Shown here piece by piece: positions 9,281 to 20,296 of a stretch of 64,000 bases of DNA; position 1 is the first letter of the stretch, and every line of letters starts with the position of its first letter. A model generated the notes under the pieces. That model made no database searches, had not been told where the DNA came from, and saw only the letters and a list, made by a program, of their open reading frames with translations. Position numbers and translations under genes: made by a program. The stretch comes from Thiobacillus sp. SCUT-2 (GTDB lineage: Bacteria > Pseudomonadota > Gammaproteobacteria > Burkholderiales > Thiobacillaceae), in contig NZ_CP141769.1 of the NCBI RefSeq assembly GCF_035621355.1, positions 2,294,001 through 2,358,000 of the forward strand. Direction: 5' to 3'.

Positions 9281-10165
9281 CTAATCGATCCCCAGCGTTT
9301 TCAGCATGCGCACATCGTCCGCCCAGCCGCCCTTCACCTTGACCCAGACCTCGAGATAGACCTTGCTGTCGAAGGCGCGCTCCATGTCCTGGCGCGCCTG
9401 GGTGGAGATCGTCTTCAGCTTCTCGCCGCCCTTGCCGATGACGATGGCCTTGTGGCTGTCGCGGTCGACCAGGATCGTCGCGAAGATGCGGCGCAGCTTG
9501 CCCTCTTCCTCGAACTTGTCGATGGTCACGGCGACCGCGTAGGGGATTTCCTCGCCGCACAGGCGGAACACCTTCTCGCGGATCAGCTCGGCGGCGAGCT
9601 GGCGCTCGGTCTGGTCGGTCACGTCGTCCTCGCCGAACAGCGGCGGGTTCTCGGGCAGATGCTTCTCGAGCGTCTTCAGCAGCTCCTCGAGATTGCTGCC
9701 CTGCTTGGCCGACACCGGCACGATCTCGGTGAACGCATGCGCCGCGGCGACCTCCTGCAGGTAGGCCATCAGGCCGGCGCGGTCCTTCGCATGGTCGATC
9801 TTGTTCACCACCAGGATCAGGGGACGGTCCTTCGGCAGGAGTTCCATGACCTGGCGGTCTTCGCGCGTCAGCCGCCCGGCCTCGACCAGCATCATCACCA
9901 CGTCGGTGTCCGACAGCGTCTCGCGCACGCGCTTGTTCATCGCCCGGTTCATCGTGCTCGCGTGGCGCGTCTGGAAGCCCGGTGTGTCGACGAAGATGAA
10001 CTGCGCCTCGTCGGTGGTGTGGATGCCCATCACGCGGTGGCGGGTCGTCTGCGCCTTCTTCGAGGTGATGCTGATCTTCTGCCCGACGATGCGGTTGAGC
10101 AGCGTCGACTTGCCGACGTTGGGGCGCCCGACGATGGCGATGAGGCCGCACTTGTACCCGCTCAT
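9281..10165 (-). CDS. era: GTPase Era
   Basis: A 294-residue GTPase needed for 16S rRNA maturation and 30S subunit assembly. The GTPase domain has G1 GRPNVGKS (13-20), G3 DTPGFQ and G4 NKID; a C-terminal KH RNA-binding domain includes [14 protein letters not shown] 10165 overlaps the rnc stop (ATGA at 10162-10165), the usual rnc-era coupling, and gives the conserved N-terminus [13 protein letters not shown]. An in-frame start further upstream inside rnc would add 34 residues unlike Era and is rejected. Confidence 0.96.
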   Translation of the reverse strand: MSGYKCGLIAIVGRPNVGKSTLLNRIVGQKISITSKKAQTTRHRVMGIHTTDEAQFIFVDTPGFQTRHASTMNRAMNKRVRETLSDTDVVMMLVEAGRLTREDRQVMELLPKDRPLILVVNKIDHAKDRAGLMAYLQEVAAAHAFTEIVPVSAKQGSNLEELLKTLEKHLPENPPLFGEDDVTDQTERQLAAELIREKVFRLCGEEIPYAVAVTIDKFEEEGKLRRIFATILVDRDSHKAIVIGKGGEKLKTISTQARQDMERAFDSKVYLEVWVKVKGGWADDVRMLKTLGID

Positions 10166-10878
10166 TTCCGCACCTGGGCGCACGCCTGGCGCGCGGCCTC
10201 CTGCTCGGCGGCGCGGCGGCTCTTGCCGACGCCGCGCGTGCGCAACGCAGGCTTCGCGAGCACGCACTCGACGATGAAATCCTGGTCGTGCGCCTCGCCC
10301 TCGGTGCCGACCAGGCGGTATTCCGGCAGGGGCAGCCGGCGCGCCTGCAGCAATTCCTGAAGCTCCGTCTTGGGGTCCTTGCCCGACGCCTTCGGGTCGA
10401 TGCGCGCCACCAGCGGATCGAACAGGCCGCGCACGACGCGTTGCGCCGCCTCGAAGCCGGCATCCAGGAAAACCGCCCCGAACAGCGACTCCAGCGCGTC
10501 GGCCAGGATCGAGGGCCGGCGGAAGCCGCCGCTCTTGAGCTCGCCCTCGCCGAGGCGCAGGCTGTCGCCAAGCCTCAGGTTCGTGGCGATCTCGGCGAGG
10601 GTTTCCTGGCGCACGAGATTGGCGCGCAGGCGCGACAGGCCGCCCTCGGGCAGATCGGGAAACGCGTCGTACAGCGCACGGGCGACGCTGCAGTTCAGCA
10701 CCGAGTCGCCGAGGAACTCGAGGCGTTCGTTGTTGAGCGCGCCGAAACTGCGATGCGTCAGCGCCTGGGTCAGAAGGTCGGGACGGACGAAGGTATGGCC
10801 CAGCGCCCGTTGCAGACGCTGGTCGAGCAAGGCGTTATTCAACGTCGACGGGGGCCGCGTTGGGGTCGGAACTCGCAT
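10162..10878 (-). CDS. rnc: Ribonuclease III
   Basis: A double-stranded-RNA endonuclease that processes rRNA precursors and regulates mRNAs. The catalytic domain has the signature [13 protein letters not shown] and acidic residues in [16 protein letters not shown]; the C-terminal dsRNA-binding domain (about 165-238) ends in [12 protein letters not shown]. From ATG 10878 the product is 238 residues and its first 44 bases overlap the DUF4845 gene. A TTG at 10842 would shorten the overlap to 8 bases and give a 226-residue protein that still contains the whole catalytic domain; this second start is plausible. Confidence 0.93.
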   Translation of the reverse strand: MRVPTPTRPPSTLNNALLDQRLQRALGHTFVRPDLLTQALTHRSFGALNNERLEFLGDSVLNCSVARALYDAFPDLPEGGLSRLRANLVRQETLAEIATNLRLGDSLRLGEGELKSGGFRRPSILADALESLFGAVFLDAGFEAAQRVVRGLFDPLVARIDPKASGKDPKTELQELLQARRLPLPEYRLVGTEGEAHDQDFIVECVLAKPALRTRGVGKSRRAAEQEAARQACAQVRK

Positions 10879-11236
10879 TGAAATCGACGACCAGGCTGAC
10901 GTTGCCGAGCAGCTTGGTGCGGTAGGTGTAGTCGGCCGTGATCACGGGGACCGCACCGTGGCGATCGATGCTGAGGTCCTCGGGCTTGACGGCGGTGACA
11001 TAACCCACCTGGGCGCGCTTGGCGAAGTCGAGGCGGATATCGGCGTTGCTCATGGATTTCAGCTCGGGCTCCTGCCCCATCGTGGCGAGGATCTTCTTCA
11101 CCGAGAAGAATTCGATGTAGGCGGGGACCACCTTCATCGCAAGCATCGCCAGTGCAACCAGTACGATGGCGATGAACAGGAAGCCGATCATGGTCAGGCC
11201 GCGTTGTTGGGGGCGCATGGGGCGTACAGCGTGCAT
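10835..11236 (-). CDS. DUF4845 single-pass membrane protein
   Basis: A 133-residue protein of the DUF4845 family, found between lepB and rnc in many beta- and gammaproteobacteria. The N-terminus [21 protein letters not shown] resembles a type IV prepilin leader and hydrophobic helix (about 13-35); the rest is a soluble domain, probably periplasmic. Function is unknown. A second ATG at 11218 (MRPQQRG) would also keep the helix. Gene order suggests co-expression with signal peptidase I and the rnc-era pair, but there is no evidence of shared function. Confidence 0.85.
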   Translation of the reverse strand: MHAVRPMRPQQRGLTMIGFLFIAIVLVALAMLAMKVVPAYIEFFSVKKILATMGQEPELKSMSNADIRLDFAKRAQVGYVTAVKPEDLSIDRHGAVPVITADYTYRTKLLGNVSLVVDFNASSDPNAAPVDVE

Positions 11237-11245
11237 GTTCTCTCC

Positions 11246-12055
11246 TTATCGTATGGTCGTGCCGATGCGGTGGAAATCGTCGAAGTTCATCCAGACGAAG
11301 AAGGCCTTGCCGACGATGTTCCGGTCGGGAACGAAGCCCCAGTAACGGCTGTCGTTGCTCTCGTCGCGGTTGTCACCCATCATGAAGTACTTTCCGGCCG
11401 GAACCTTGCAGACGAAACCCTCGCCCTCGGCATTGTAGGAGCAGTTGTCGCGCGACGGAAAGTCCACCACCTGCGTCGGATAGACGGGGGGCTTGTCCGG
11501 CTCCACCATCATGGTGTGATTGGCGCCGTTTAGACGCTCCTTGTACACCGTCGCGGTGATGTAGTTGAGACCGTTGCCGACATAGCTGTAGGTCCCGCTG
11601 GCCGCGGCCGGGACGAGCTTGCCGTTGATGGTCAGCTTCTTGTCGCGGTATTCGACGATGTCGCCGGGCACGCCGATCACCCGCTTGATGTAGTCGAGGC
11701 TGGGGTCGCCCGGATAGCGGAACACCATGACGTCGCCCCGCTGGGGCTCGCCCACGCCGATGATCTTGCGGTCGATCACCGGCAGGCGGATGCCGTAGGC
11801 GAACTTGTTGACCAGGATGAAATCGCCGACCAGCAGCGTCGGCATCATCGACCCCGACGGGATCTTGAACGGCTCGACCAGGAAGGAGCGCAGCGCGAAC
11901 ACGACGAGGATCACCGGGAAGAAGCTCTTCGCGTACTCGACCAGCAGCGGCTCCTTCGCGTCCCTGTCGCGGCCACGCCTGAGGAACAGCACGTCGAGCA
12001 GCCAGATGGCGCCCGTGACCACCAGGGCGACGAAGAGTATGAGGGCGAAGTTCAT
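11246..12055 (-). CDS. lepB: Signal peptidase I LepB
   Basis: A 269-residue inner-membrane serine protease that cleaves Sec and Tat signal peptides. Two N-terminal membrane segments (about 3-23 and 46-60) precede the catalytic domain. The nucleophile is S69 in PSGSMMPTL and the general base K124 in DYIKRVIGVPGD; box E is visible as MGDNRDESNDSR. The cysteine pair in DNCSYNAEGEGFVCKVP matches the disulfide seen in E. coli LepB. It lies 18 bases downstream of lepA, the classical lepA-lepB arrangement. Confidence 0.96.
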   Translation of the reverse strand: MNFALILFVALVVTGAIWLLDVLFLRRGRDRDAKEPLLVEYAKSFFPVILVVFALRSFLVEPFKIPSGSMMPTLLVGDFILVNKFAYGIRLPVIDRKIIGVGEPQRGDVMVFRYPGDPSLDYIKRVIGVPGDIVEYRDKKLTINGKLVPAAASGTYSYVGNGLNYITATVYKERLNGANHTMMVEPDKPPVYPTQVVDFPSRDNCSYNAEGEGFVCKVPAGKYFMMGDNRDESNDSRYWGFVPDRNIVGKAFFVWMNFDDFHRIGTTIR

Positions 12056-12073
12056 GTCGGGGGGTCCGTTTTC

Positions 12074-13873
<1,800 letters not shown>

Positions 13874-13876
13874 AGC

Positions 13877-13900
13877 AAAACGGGCACGTTTCCGTGCCCG
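13877..13900 (-). terminator. Hairpin before lepA (terminator or leader structure)
   Basis: CGGGCACG (13881-13888) pairs perfectly with CGTGCCCG (13893-13900) around a 4-base loop. On the minus strand it is followed by TTTTG. It lies after the end of the rpoE-to-glutaredoxin gene run and just before lepA, so it may end that operon or partly attenuate read-through. A TAAAAT box (13925-13930, minus) upstream would place the hairpin inside a lepA leader instead. Confidence 0.5.
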
Positions 13901-13937
13901 GCTAGGGATGCGATAACACGCGAAATTTTAACGGATT

Positions 13938-14183
13938 TCAGGCGCGGGCGCGCAGCCATTCCCGCAATGCCGCCAGATTCAGTTCATGCCGGCAGATCTC
14001 GTGCTCGCCGTCGAACAGCAGGGGGACGTCCCAGCCGTATTGCGCACGCAACGCCGGGTCGCGGTCGACGTCGACCGCGTCAACCCGATGCGGGCTGCCC
14101 GCGAGCACGCCGGCGACGGCCGCCGCCATCTCCTCGCACAGCGGGCAGCCCGCCCGCGTGTAGAGCGTCAGCGTGCTAGCCAC
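13938..14183 (-). CDS. Glutaredoxin-family small thiol protein (DUF836-like)
   Basis: An 81-residue thioredoxin-fold protein starting at GTG 14183. The dithiol motif is C13-P-L-C16 in TRAGCPLCEE, and the cis-proline region is WDVPLLFDG. It belongs to the small glutaredoxin-like family common in proteobacteria; a true substrate is not known. It overlaps the end of degQ by 8 bases, so it is co-translated with the envelope-stress genes, which suggests a role with redox or protein quality control. It has no signal peptide and is therefore cytoplasmic. Confidence 0.82.
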   Translation of the reverse strand: MASTLTLYTRAGCPLCEEMAAAVAGVLAGSPHRVDAVDVDRDPALRAQYGWDVPLLFDGEHEICRHELNLAALREWLRARA

Positions 14184-15564
14184 CGGAGATCTTCAGCGGC
14201 ACGTAGAGGGAGCCGTTGCCGCGCCGCACCAGCAGCGCCACGCTCTTGCCCGCCGGGACGGCGGCGATCGCCTTGCGGAAGGCCTCGACGCTGCCGATCT
14301 TGACGTTGTTGACGGCGAGGATCACGTCGCCGGTCCGGATGCCGGCCCGTGCGGCATCGCCGGTGGCCTCCTCGACCAGTACCCCCTGCTCGACGTCGAG
14401 CGCGCGCCGCTGCTCCGGCGTCAGTTCGGACAGCGCGAGGCCGCCGCGCGAAAAGGACTTGCCGCCGGCGCTCGCCTGCTCGGCCTCGCTCGGCAGCGCC
14501 CCGAGCACGACCGTCACCTGCTGCTGCTTGCCCTTGCGCCAGATATCCAGCGGAATCCTGCTGCCGGGCTTGGCCATTCCGACCATGCGCGGGAGGTCGC
14601 TGGAGTTCTCCACCGCCTTGCCGTCGAATGCCAGGATCACGTCGGCCGGCTGCAAGCCCGCCTTGCTCGCGGGACTGTCGTCCTGGACCTGCGACACCAG
14701 GGCGCCGCGCGGCCGATCAAGGCCGAAGGAGTCGGCAAGGTCGGCGGTCACTTCCTGGATCACCACGCCGAGCCAGCCCCGCGCGATCTTGCCGCCGCTT
14801 TCCAGCTGCTTCGCCACCTCCATCGCGACGTCGATGGGAATCGCGAACGACACGCCCATATAGCCGCCGTTGCGGCTGTAGATCTGGGAATTGATGCCGA
14901 CCACCTCGCCCTTCATGTTGAAGAGCGGCCCGCCCGAGTTGCCGGGATTGATCGGCACGTCGGTCTGGATGAAGGGGACGTAGGTCTCGGACGGCAGCGA
15001 GCGGCCCTTGGCGGACACGATGCCCGCCGTCACCGAGTTCTCGAAGCCGAACGGCGAACCGATGGCCGCCACGGCCTCGCCGACCCGCAGCTTGGTCGGA
15101 TCGCCCAGCTTGACCACCGGCAGGTCCTTGGCAGTGATCTTGATGACGGCGACGTCGGTGCGGGCGTCCGCCCCCACCACCTTGGCGGTGAAGGTGCGCT
15201 TGTCGGTGAGCTTGACGACGACTTCGTCGGCTCCCTTGACGACGTGGGCGTTGGTCAGGATGTAGCCATCGGGGCTGACGATGAAGCCGGAACCTTCGGC
15301 GCGCGTGGGCACTTCCTGCAGGGGTCCCTGCGCACCCGGACCGCCGGGCATCCCGGGGAAGAAGCGGCGGAAGAACTCCTGCATCGCCGGGTCGCCGAAC
15401 GGCAGACCGCCCTCGCCACGCTTGACCAGCGTGGTCGTGCTGATGTTGACGACGGCCGGGCCCTCCTTTGCCACCAGGTCGGCCACATCGACCACGTCTT
15501 TCGCGAATGCGGGTGCCGCAACCGTCAGCACCAGCGCAGTCGCCGCCAAAGCGCTCCTCATCAT
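14176..15564 (-). CDS. degQ: Periplasmic serine protease DegQ/MucD, Do family
   Basis: A 462-residue HtrA-type protease and chaperone. A signal peptide (about 1-21, ending APAFA) is followed by the trypsin-like domain with catalytic H107 (TNAHVV), D137 (ARTDVAV) and S210 (GNSGGP), then two PDZ domains (about 260-355 and 375-455). It degrades misfolded periplasmic proteins. It is the last large gene of the rpoE operon, as mucD is in Pseudomonas, so sigmaE control is expected. The double ATG at 15564/15561 overlaps the rseC stop (ATGA). Both PDZ domains are present, as in DegP/DegQ/MucD. Confidence 0.94.
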   Translation of the reverse strand: MMRSALAATALVLTVAAPAFAKDVVDVADLVAKEGPAVVNISTTTLVKRGEGGLPFGDPAMQEFFRRFFPGMPGGPGAQGPLQEVPTRAEGSGFIVSPDGYILTNAHVVKGADEVVVKLTDKRTFTAKVVGADARTDVAVIKITAKDLPVVKLGDPTKLRVGEAVAAIGSPFGFENSVTAGIVSAKGRSLPSETYVPFIQTDVPINPGNSGGPLFNMKGEVVGINSQIYSRNGGYMGVSFAIPIDVAMEVAKQLESGGKIARGWLGVVIQEVTADLADSFGLDRPRGALVSQVQDDSPASKAGLQPADVILAFDGKAVENSSDLPRMVGMAKPGSRIPLDIWRKGKQQQVTVVLGALPSEAEQASAGGKSFSRGGLALSELTPEQRRALDVEQGVLVEEATGDAARAGIRTGDVILAVNNVKIGSVEAFRKAIAAVPAGKSVALLVRRGNGSLYVPLKISGG

Positions 15565-16001
15565 GACTGTCCTTTCATCGGGTGTAACAGGAATGCGTGT
15601 TCGCGCCGGAGCACGACCGGGCGGCTCGCCCTGCCGCCGCGCGAGCCGAGCCAGCCGGCGAGGCCGCCGAGCGCCATGCCGGCAAGCGCCGGGCCGTCGC
15701 CGGGCCGGATGGCCTGCGCCAGCATGGCGCCCGCCAGCATCAGGCCGAGCGGCAGGCCATAGGCACGCAGCGCACTCCGCAAGACGCTGCCGTCGGCAAT
15801 GCCGACGACGACCCGGTCGCCGGGCGCCACCGCGAGATCGCACTCCACCAGAAAATGCCGCGGCGCGCGCTGAAACAGCTCGGCAATCCGGCGCGACGAG
15901 CAGCCCTGGCCCTCGCAGCTGCCGCAGCCCGACGGCTCGACCGCCTGCACCCAGACGCCGTCCGGCGCCGTCCGTATCACTTCTGCAGTCTGTTCCAGCA
16001 T
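15561..16001 (-). CDS. rseC: SigmaE regulator RseC / MucC family
   Basis: A 146-residue inner-membrane protein. The N-terminal part carries a cysteine cluster (CGSCEGQGCSS, about 26-36) characteristic of RseC/RsxC-associated proteins. Two hydrophobic segments (about 82-100 and 105-120) follow. In E. coli RseC acts mildly on sigmaE and in reduction of the SoxR iron-sulfur cluster. Here it lies 7 bases after rseB and overlaps degQ, in the usual rpoE-rseA-rseB-rseC-degQ order. The cysteines suggest a metal or redox site, which is inference. Confidence 0.88.
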   Translation of the reverse strand: MLEQTAEVIRTAPDGVWVQAVEPSGCGSCEGQGCSSRRIAELFQRAPRHFLVECDLAVAPGDRVVVGIADGSVLRSALRAYGLPLGLMLAGAMLAQAIRPGDGPALAGMALGGLAGWLGSRGGRASRPVVLRREHAFLLHPMKGQS

Positions 16002-16008
16002 GGGCGGG

Positions 16009-16965
16009 CTATTTGTGGCTGGCGGAGTTGCCGGTTTCGATCAGGGCCAGGCCCGGCACCTCGCCGAGCGTCGTGACGGTATAGCCGTCGACCTCGCGCC
16101 CGTAGATGCCGATTGCGCCTTCGGCCGACAAGCCGCGCAAGGTCTGCACTTTCGGGTCGACCGGCTCGACGAACATCGACAGCACGCTGAGTCCATCCGA
16201 GAACACCAGGTGCGTCACCGGCGCCCGCTTGCCCGGCAGCGCGCGCACGGCCTCCTGGACCTTCTCGTAGCCGGGCGGCGGCGTCACGTTCCAGGCGCTC
16301 ACCGCCGGCTTGTCGAAACGGACCGTCTGCACGATCTTGCCGGTCATGTCGTTGCGAAGCTGCTGGAGGTCGGGGGCCTTGCCGATCTGGATCTCGGAGA
16401 ACACGAACATGGAAATCGCGCTGCCATTGTCGTCGACGACGCGCGCCTTCAGCGGCAGCCCGGTGCGCTGGTCCAGCCACAGCGTGTAGGCGTAGCGATA
16501 ACCGTCGCGCGGCTCGAGCGTCAGCACCTGGCAGGAATGCCCGGCAACGCGCTCGATCCCGCCCAGCTTGGGCTCGTAGTAGGCAAGCAGGCCGGCCGGC
16601 TGCGCGGGCAGCAGGGCCGGGAAGAAGCGGCGCAGCGGATTGCGCTCCACCTGCACGTGCTTGCCGTCCGGCAGGTGGCAGTAAACGTCGTCGTTGATAC
16701 GCAGGAATTGGCGCGACGAGCCGTCCATGATCTCGACCTTTTCCTGCTCGCCGCTGGCGTCGGCACGATGCCGAACGCGCATCACCTCGACGTGCTCGCC
16801 GTGGTGATAAACATAGATGCCGCTGTAGTTCTGCTGACGGGCGGCGCTTGCGGCCCGGTTGAGCCAGTCCGCCGCCGCCTCGGCGCGCGCGAGGCCCGAC
16901 CACACGGCGAGGCCGACCACCCCGGCAAGCCACCAGCCGTGTCGCCAGGCAACCCGCGCCCGCAT
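16009..16965 (-). CDS. rseB: SigmaE regulatory protein RseB / MucB
   Basis: A 318-residue periplasmic protein with a signal peptide (about 1-28, ending GLARA). The N-terminal domain (about 30-200) resembles lipoprotein-binding LolA/LppX folds (ASAARQQNYSGIYVYHHG), and the C-terminal domain (about 215-315) binds the anti-sigma factor. RseB protects RseA from DegS cleavage and senses misrouted lipopolysaccharide or lipoprotein. ATG 16965 shares one base with the rseA stop. A cysteine pair (about 87 and 129) could form a disulfide. Confidence 0.92.
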   Translation of the reverse strand: MRARVAWRHGWWLAGVVGLAVWSGLARAEAAADWLNRAASAARQQNYSGIYVYHHGEHVEVMRVRHRADASGEQEKVEIMDGSSRQFLRINDDVYCHLPDGKHVQVERNPLRRFFPALLPAQPAGLLAYYEPKLGGIERVAGHSCQVLTLEPRDGYRYAYTLWLDQRTGLPLKARVVDDNGSAISMFVFSEIQIGKAPDLQQLRNDMTGKIVQTVRFDKPAVSAWNVTPPPGYEKVQEAVRALPGKRAPVTHLVFSDGLSVLSMFVEPVDPKVQTLRGLSAEGAIGIYGREVDGYTVTTLGEVPGLALIETGNSASHK

Positions 16966-17510
16966 CAGCGCGGCTCCACCGCGACCGCGACCGCGGGCTG
17001 GTAGGGCGAGGCCACCGCCATCGGCGCGAACTCCTGGTGGGCCACCAGATACGAGGCATAGCGTGCATTCTCGCGCGCCGGGTCGGACGACAGCGAAGCC
17101 TGCTGGAAGCCCGGGCCCGCCGTCACGGGCAGCGTCGCGGGCCCGTCCGACATCATGCCGCTGAGCGAGATGGCGCCCCAGACGGCCAGCGAGGCGAACG
17201 ACGCAACGGCCACACGCTGCGGCCACACGCTGCGGCGGGGCGCCAGCACCGTCGGCTCGTCCGCCAGCCGGGCCGAGAAGCGCGCCATGAAGTCGTCTCC
17301 GGCGGGCTCGATGCCGCGCATCAGGTCGCCGATCAGGTGGTAGTCCGACCAGTTTCGTCGCAGTCCCTCGTCGCCCTTCAGCGCTTGCAGCAGCGCGTCG
17401 GTGTCCGCGCGCGCCGTTTCGCCGTCGAGTGCCGCCGACAGCTTCGCCGGCCAGGGATCTTCGGCCTCCAGGGCGTGGGGATGGGGGTCTGATTTGCGAA
17501 GTGCTGCCAT
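16965..17510 (-). CDS. rseA: Anti-sigmaE factor RseA / MucA
   Basis: A 181-residue inner-membrane protein. The N-terminal cytoplasmic domain (about 15-85: [25 protein letters not shown]) binds and silences sigmaE; a single hydrophobic segment (about 93-112) precedes a short periplasmic tail that RseB binds. Regulated cleavage releases sigmaE under envelope stress. ATG 17510 lies 2 bases after the rpoE stop; a longer in-frame start inside rpoE would add 35 residues without RseA character. Start choice is supported by the MAALRKSD beginning and tight spacing. Confidence 0.92.
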   Translation of the reverse strand: MAALRKSDPHPHALEAEDPWPAKLSAALDGETARADTDALLQALKGDEGLRRNWSDYHLIGDLMRGIEPAGDDFMARFSARLADEPTVLAPRRSVWPQRVAVASFASLAVWGAISLSGMMSDGPATLPVTAGPGFQQASLSSDPARENARYASYLVAHQEFAPMAVASPYQPAVAVAVEPR

Positions 17511-17512
17511 GA

Positions 17513-18109
17513 TTACCACCTTTTGTCCTGACGGGTGCCCAGCATCGGGCGTATCCTTTCCGCGATGGCCTCGCGCGCGCGGAAGATCCGCGAGCGCACC
17601 GTTCCGATCGGGCATTCCATCATCTGCGCGATCTCCTCGTAGCTCATGCCTTCGATCTCGCGCAGCGTAATCGCTGTCCTCAATTCCTCGGGCAGCGCGT
17701 CGACTGCCTCGTTCACCGCTTTGGCGATCTGTTTGGTCTGGAGTTCCGCATCCGGCGTCGCGATGTCCCGCAGCAGGTCGCCGTCCTCGTAATTCTCCGC
17801 GTCTTCTGCCAGCACATCGCTCGAGACCGGCTGGCGCTTGTGCGCCACCAGGTAGTTCTTGGCGGTGTTCACGGCGATCCGGTACAGCCAGGTGTAGAAG
17901 GCACTCTCGCCCCGAAAACCGGGCAGCGCACGATAGGCCTTGATGAAGGCCTCCTGCGTGATGTCTTCCACCTCCGCCGGATCGCGCACCATGCGCGACA
18001 GCAGGCGGCCGAGCTTGCGGTGGTATTTGCTCACCAGCAGCTCGAACGCGCGCTTGTCGCCGCGCTGGGCGCGTTCGACCAAAACCTGATCCAGTTCGCG
18101 GTCCGACAT
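17513..18109 (-). CDS. rpoE: RNA polymerase sigmaE (extracytoplasmic stress)
   Basis: A 198-residue ECF sigma factor. Region 2 (about 12-95) includes [35 protein letters not shown] (in parts) and region 4 (about 135-190) includes [23 protein letters not shown] and [11 protein letters not shown]. It directs transcription of envelope-stress genes and is held at the membrane by RseA, encoded next. ATG 18109 gives the conserved [18 protein letters not shown] sigmaE-type promoter (18168-18194) lies about 60 bases upstream, so the operon is probably self-activated. Confidence 0.95.
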   Translation of the reverse strand: MSDRELDQVLVERAQRGDKRAFELLVSKYHRKLGRLLSRMVRDPAEVEDITQEAFIKAYRALPGFRGESAFYTWLYRIAVNTAKNYLVAHKRQPVSSDVLAEDAENYEDGDLLRDIATPDAELQTKQIAKAVNEAVDALPEELRTAITLREIEGMSYEEIAQMMECPIGTVRSRIFRAREAIAERIRPMLGTRQDKRW

Positions 18110-18167
18110 ATCTCCCTGCTGCTTCTTGTTTGTGTTGAAAGTATACGTGACCGCATCTTCCGGAACC

Positions 18168-18194
18168 TGTGAGTGGCGCGCGGCGAAAAAGTTC
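18168..18194 (-). promoter_or_regulatory. SigmaE-type promoter of the rpoE operon
   Basis: On the minus strand GAACTT (18194-18189) is followed after exactly 16 bases by TCACA (18172-18168). This matches the sigmaE pattern GAACTT-N16-TCNNA. A transcript would start near 18161, leaving a leader of about 50 bases before the rpoE ATG. It implies positive autoregulation, as known in other proteobacteria. Confidence 0.7.
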
Positions 18195-18250
18195 ATGTCG
18201 AACAAGGTTATTCCGCCCCGCGCCAAGCCTGCTATCATCCCCTCGCCACC

Positions 18251-19876
18251 ATGCACAGACACGACGTCCTCATCCTCGGCAGCGGCCTCGCCGCGCTGAC
18301 TACCGCGCTCAAGCTTGCCGACCAGCGCCGTGTCGCCATTGTCACCAAGCGCCAGATGACCGACGGCGCCAGCGACTGGGCGCAGGGCGGCATCGCGGCG
18401 GCGGTCGACAGCGGGGATTCGGTCGAGGCCCATGTCCGCGACACCCTGGTCGCCGGCGCCGGCCTGTGCGACGAGGCGGTGACCCGGCTGGTGGCCGGCC
18501 AGGCGCGCGAGATGATCGCGTGGCTGACGGCCAACGGCGTCGCCTTCACGCCCGACCCGCAGGCGCCGGGCGGCCTGCATCTGGCGCGCGAGGGCGGCCA
18601 TTCCCGTCGCCGCGTCGTGCACGCCGCCGACGCCACGGGACACGCCGTGCAGATGAGCCTGCTCGACCGCGTGCGCGCGCACCCCAACATCGAGACCTTC
18701 GAGCAGCATGTCGCCATCGACCTCATCACCGGCAAGCGCGCCGGCGGCGAGGAACGGCAGATCCACGGCGCCTACGCGCTGAACAAGGGCACCGGCGAGG
18801 TCGAGACCTTCGCCGCCGGCCATACCGTGCTGGCGACGGGCGGTGCCGGCAAGGTCTACCTCTACACGACCAACCCCGACACCTCGACCGGCGACGGCAT
18901 CGCCATGGCCTGGCGCGCCGGCTGCCGGGTGGCGAACCTCGAATTCGTGCAGTTCCACCCGACCTGCCTGTACCACCCGCACGCCAAGTCCTTCCTGATC
19001 ACCGAGGCGGTGCGCGGCGAGGGCGGCTACCTGCTGCTGCCGGACGGCAGCCGCTTCATGCAGTTCCACGACGAGCGCGCCGAACTGGCGCCGCGCGACG
19101 TGGTGGCACGCGCGATCGACTTCGAGATGAAGAAGCGCGGCATCGACTGCGTCTACCTCGACATCAGCCACAAGCCGGCCGATTTCGTGCGCGAGCACTT
19201 CCCGACGATCCACCAGCGCTGTCTGGAGCTCGGCATCGACATCACGCGCCAGCCGATCCCGGTGGTGCCGGCCGCCCACTACACCTGCGGCGGCGTCGTC
19301 ACCGACACCGACGCCCGCACCGACCTGTGCAACCTGCACGCGGTCGGCGAGGTCACCTTCACCGGCCTGCACGGCGCCAACCGGCTGGCGTCGAATTCGC
19401 TGCTGGAGTGCCTGGTGTTCGGCCACGCCGCGGCGCGCGACATCCTCGCCACGCCGCCGGCGCCCGCGCTCAACCTGCCGCCGTGGGACGCCTCGCGCGT
19501 GACCGACGCCGACGAGGAGGTCGTGATCTCGCACAACTGGGACGAGCTGCGGCGCTTCATGTGGGACTACGTCGGCATCGTGCGCACCAACAAACGGCTG
19601 GCGCGCGCCTCGCACCGCATCCGCCTGCTGCGCGCCGAGATCGACGAGTTCTATCGCAATTTCCGGGTCTCCAACGACCTCATCGAGCTGCGCAACCTGG
19701 TGCAGAGCGCCGACCTCATCATCCGCTCGGCGCAATTGCGCCAGGAAAGCCGCGGGCTGCACTACAGCCGCGACTACCCCGAGACCCTGCCGATCGCCGG
19801 CAATACCGTGCTCAACCCGCGTCCCGGGACGATGTGTCCGAGCGTGTGCGGCGTGTCCACCGAAGCGACACCCTGA
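18251..19876 (+). CDS. nadB: L-aspartate oxidase NadB
   Basis: A 541-residue FAD enzyme that oxidises L-aspartate to iminoaspartate, the first step of de novo NAD synthesis. The N-terminal FAD motif is [15 protein letters not shown] (6-20). Other visible parts are [11 protein letters not shown], the fumarate-reductase-like active-site region [10 protein letters not shown] with [10 protein letters not shown], and [11 protein letters not shown] near residue 377. ATG 18251 is chosen since it begins directly at the FAD fold; a longer frame would run into the rpoE promoter. A TATCAT box at 18233-18238 may be its -10 element. Its 3' end overlaps convergent ygfX by 65 bases. Confidence 0.94.
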   Translation: MHRHDVLILGSGLAALTTALKLADQRRVAIVTKRQMTDGASDWAQGGIAAAVDSGDSVEAHVRDTLVAGAGLCDEAVTRLVAGQAREMIAWLTANGVAFTPDPQAPGGLHLAREGGHSRRRVVHAADATGHAVQMSLLDRVRAHPNIETFEQHVAIDLITGKRAGGEERQIHGAYALNKGTGEVETFAAGHTVLATGGAGKVYLYTTNPDTSTGDGIAMAWRAGCRVANLEFVQFHPTCLYHPHAKSFLITEAVRGEGGYLLLPDGSRFMQFHDERAELAPRDVVARAIDFEMKKRGIDCVYLDISHKPADFVREHFPTIHQRCLELGIDITRQPIPVVPAAHYTCGGVVTDTDARTDLCNLHAVGEVTFTGLHGANRLASNSLLECLVFGHAAARDILATPPAPALNLPPWDASRVTDADEEVVISHNWDELRRFMWDYVGIVRTNKRLARASHRIRLLRAEIDEFYRNFRVSNDLIELRNLVQSADLIIRSAQLRQESRGLHYSRDYPETLPIAGNTVLNPRPGTMCPSVCGVSTEATP

Positions 19877-20255
19877 GCCGGCGCAGGGCGTCGCCGTCGG
19901 CGCTGTCGGACAGCAGCGTGAGCGTGCGCGCGGCGCCGCCGGCCGGACGGTAGCACAGCACGATCAGCGCAGGCGACACGAAGCTGTCGTGCAGCACCTC
20001 GGCATCGCGCCATTCGCCTGCCGCATCGAGACTTTGCAGGCGGCCGTCGGACGCCAGGCGCAGGCTGACCGGCTGCGTCGCGCGGCGCCAGCTCCACACC
20101 GCCAAGCCCGGCGCGCCAAGCGCCAGGGCCAGCCCGATGCCGACCGGCAGGTCAGCGATGGCAATCGCGGCCAGCGCAACCCCGGTCGCGGCGGCCAGCA
20201 ACACCCCCAGCAGCCGTGAGGGCTTGAGCTCAATCGTGCGCGTCAGCGTGTACAC
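19812..20255 (-). CDS. YgfX/CptA-like membrane protein
   Basis: A 147-residue protein starting at GTG 20255. Two adjacent membrane helices (about 14-33 and 37-55) are followed by a cytoplasmic domain with [21 protein letters not shown] and VLCYRPAGG, the pattern of YgfX family proteins. In E. coli YgfX is encoded with SdhE (YgfY) and was reported to affect the cytoskeleton; the role is debated. Here it is divergent from ygfZ and no sdhE is beside it. The last 65 bases overlap nadB on the other strand. Identity rests on pattern and context. Confidence 0.68.
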   Translation of the reverse strand: MYTLTRTIELKPSRLLGVLLAAATGVALAAIAIADLPVGIGLALALGAPGLAVWSWRRATQPVSLRLASDGRLQSLDAAGEWRDAEVLHDSFVSPALIVLCYRPAGGAARTLTLLSDSADGDALRRLRVSLRWTRRTRSDTSSRDAG

Positions 20256-20296
20256 TTTTGACCTTTCTCACATCCTCCTCCGGACGGGTACGCATC

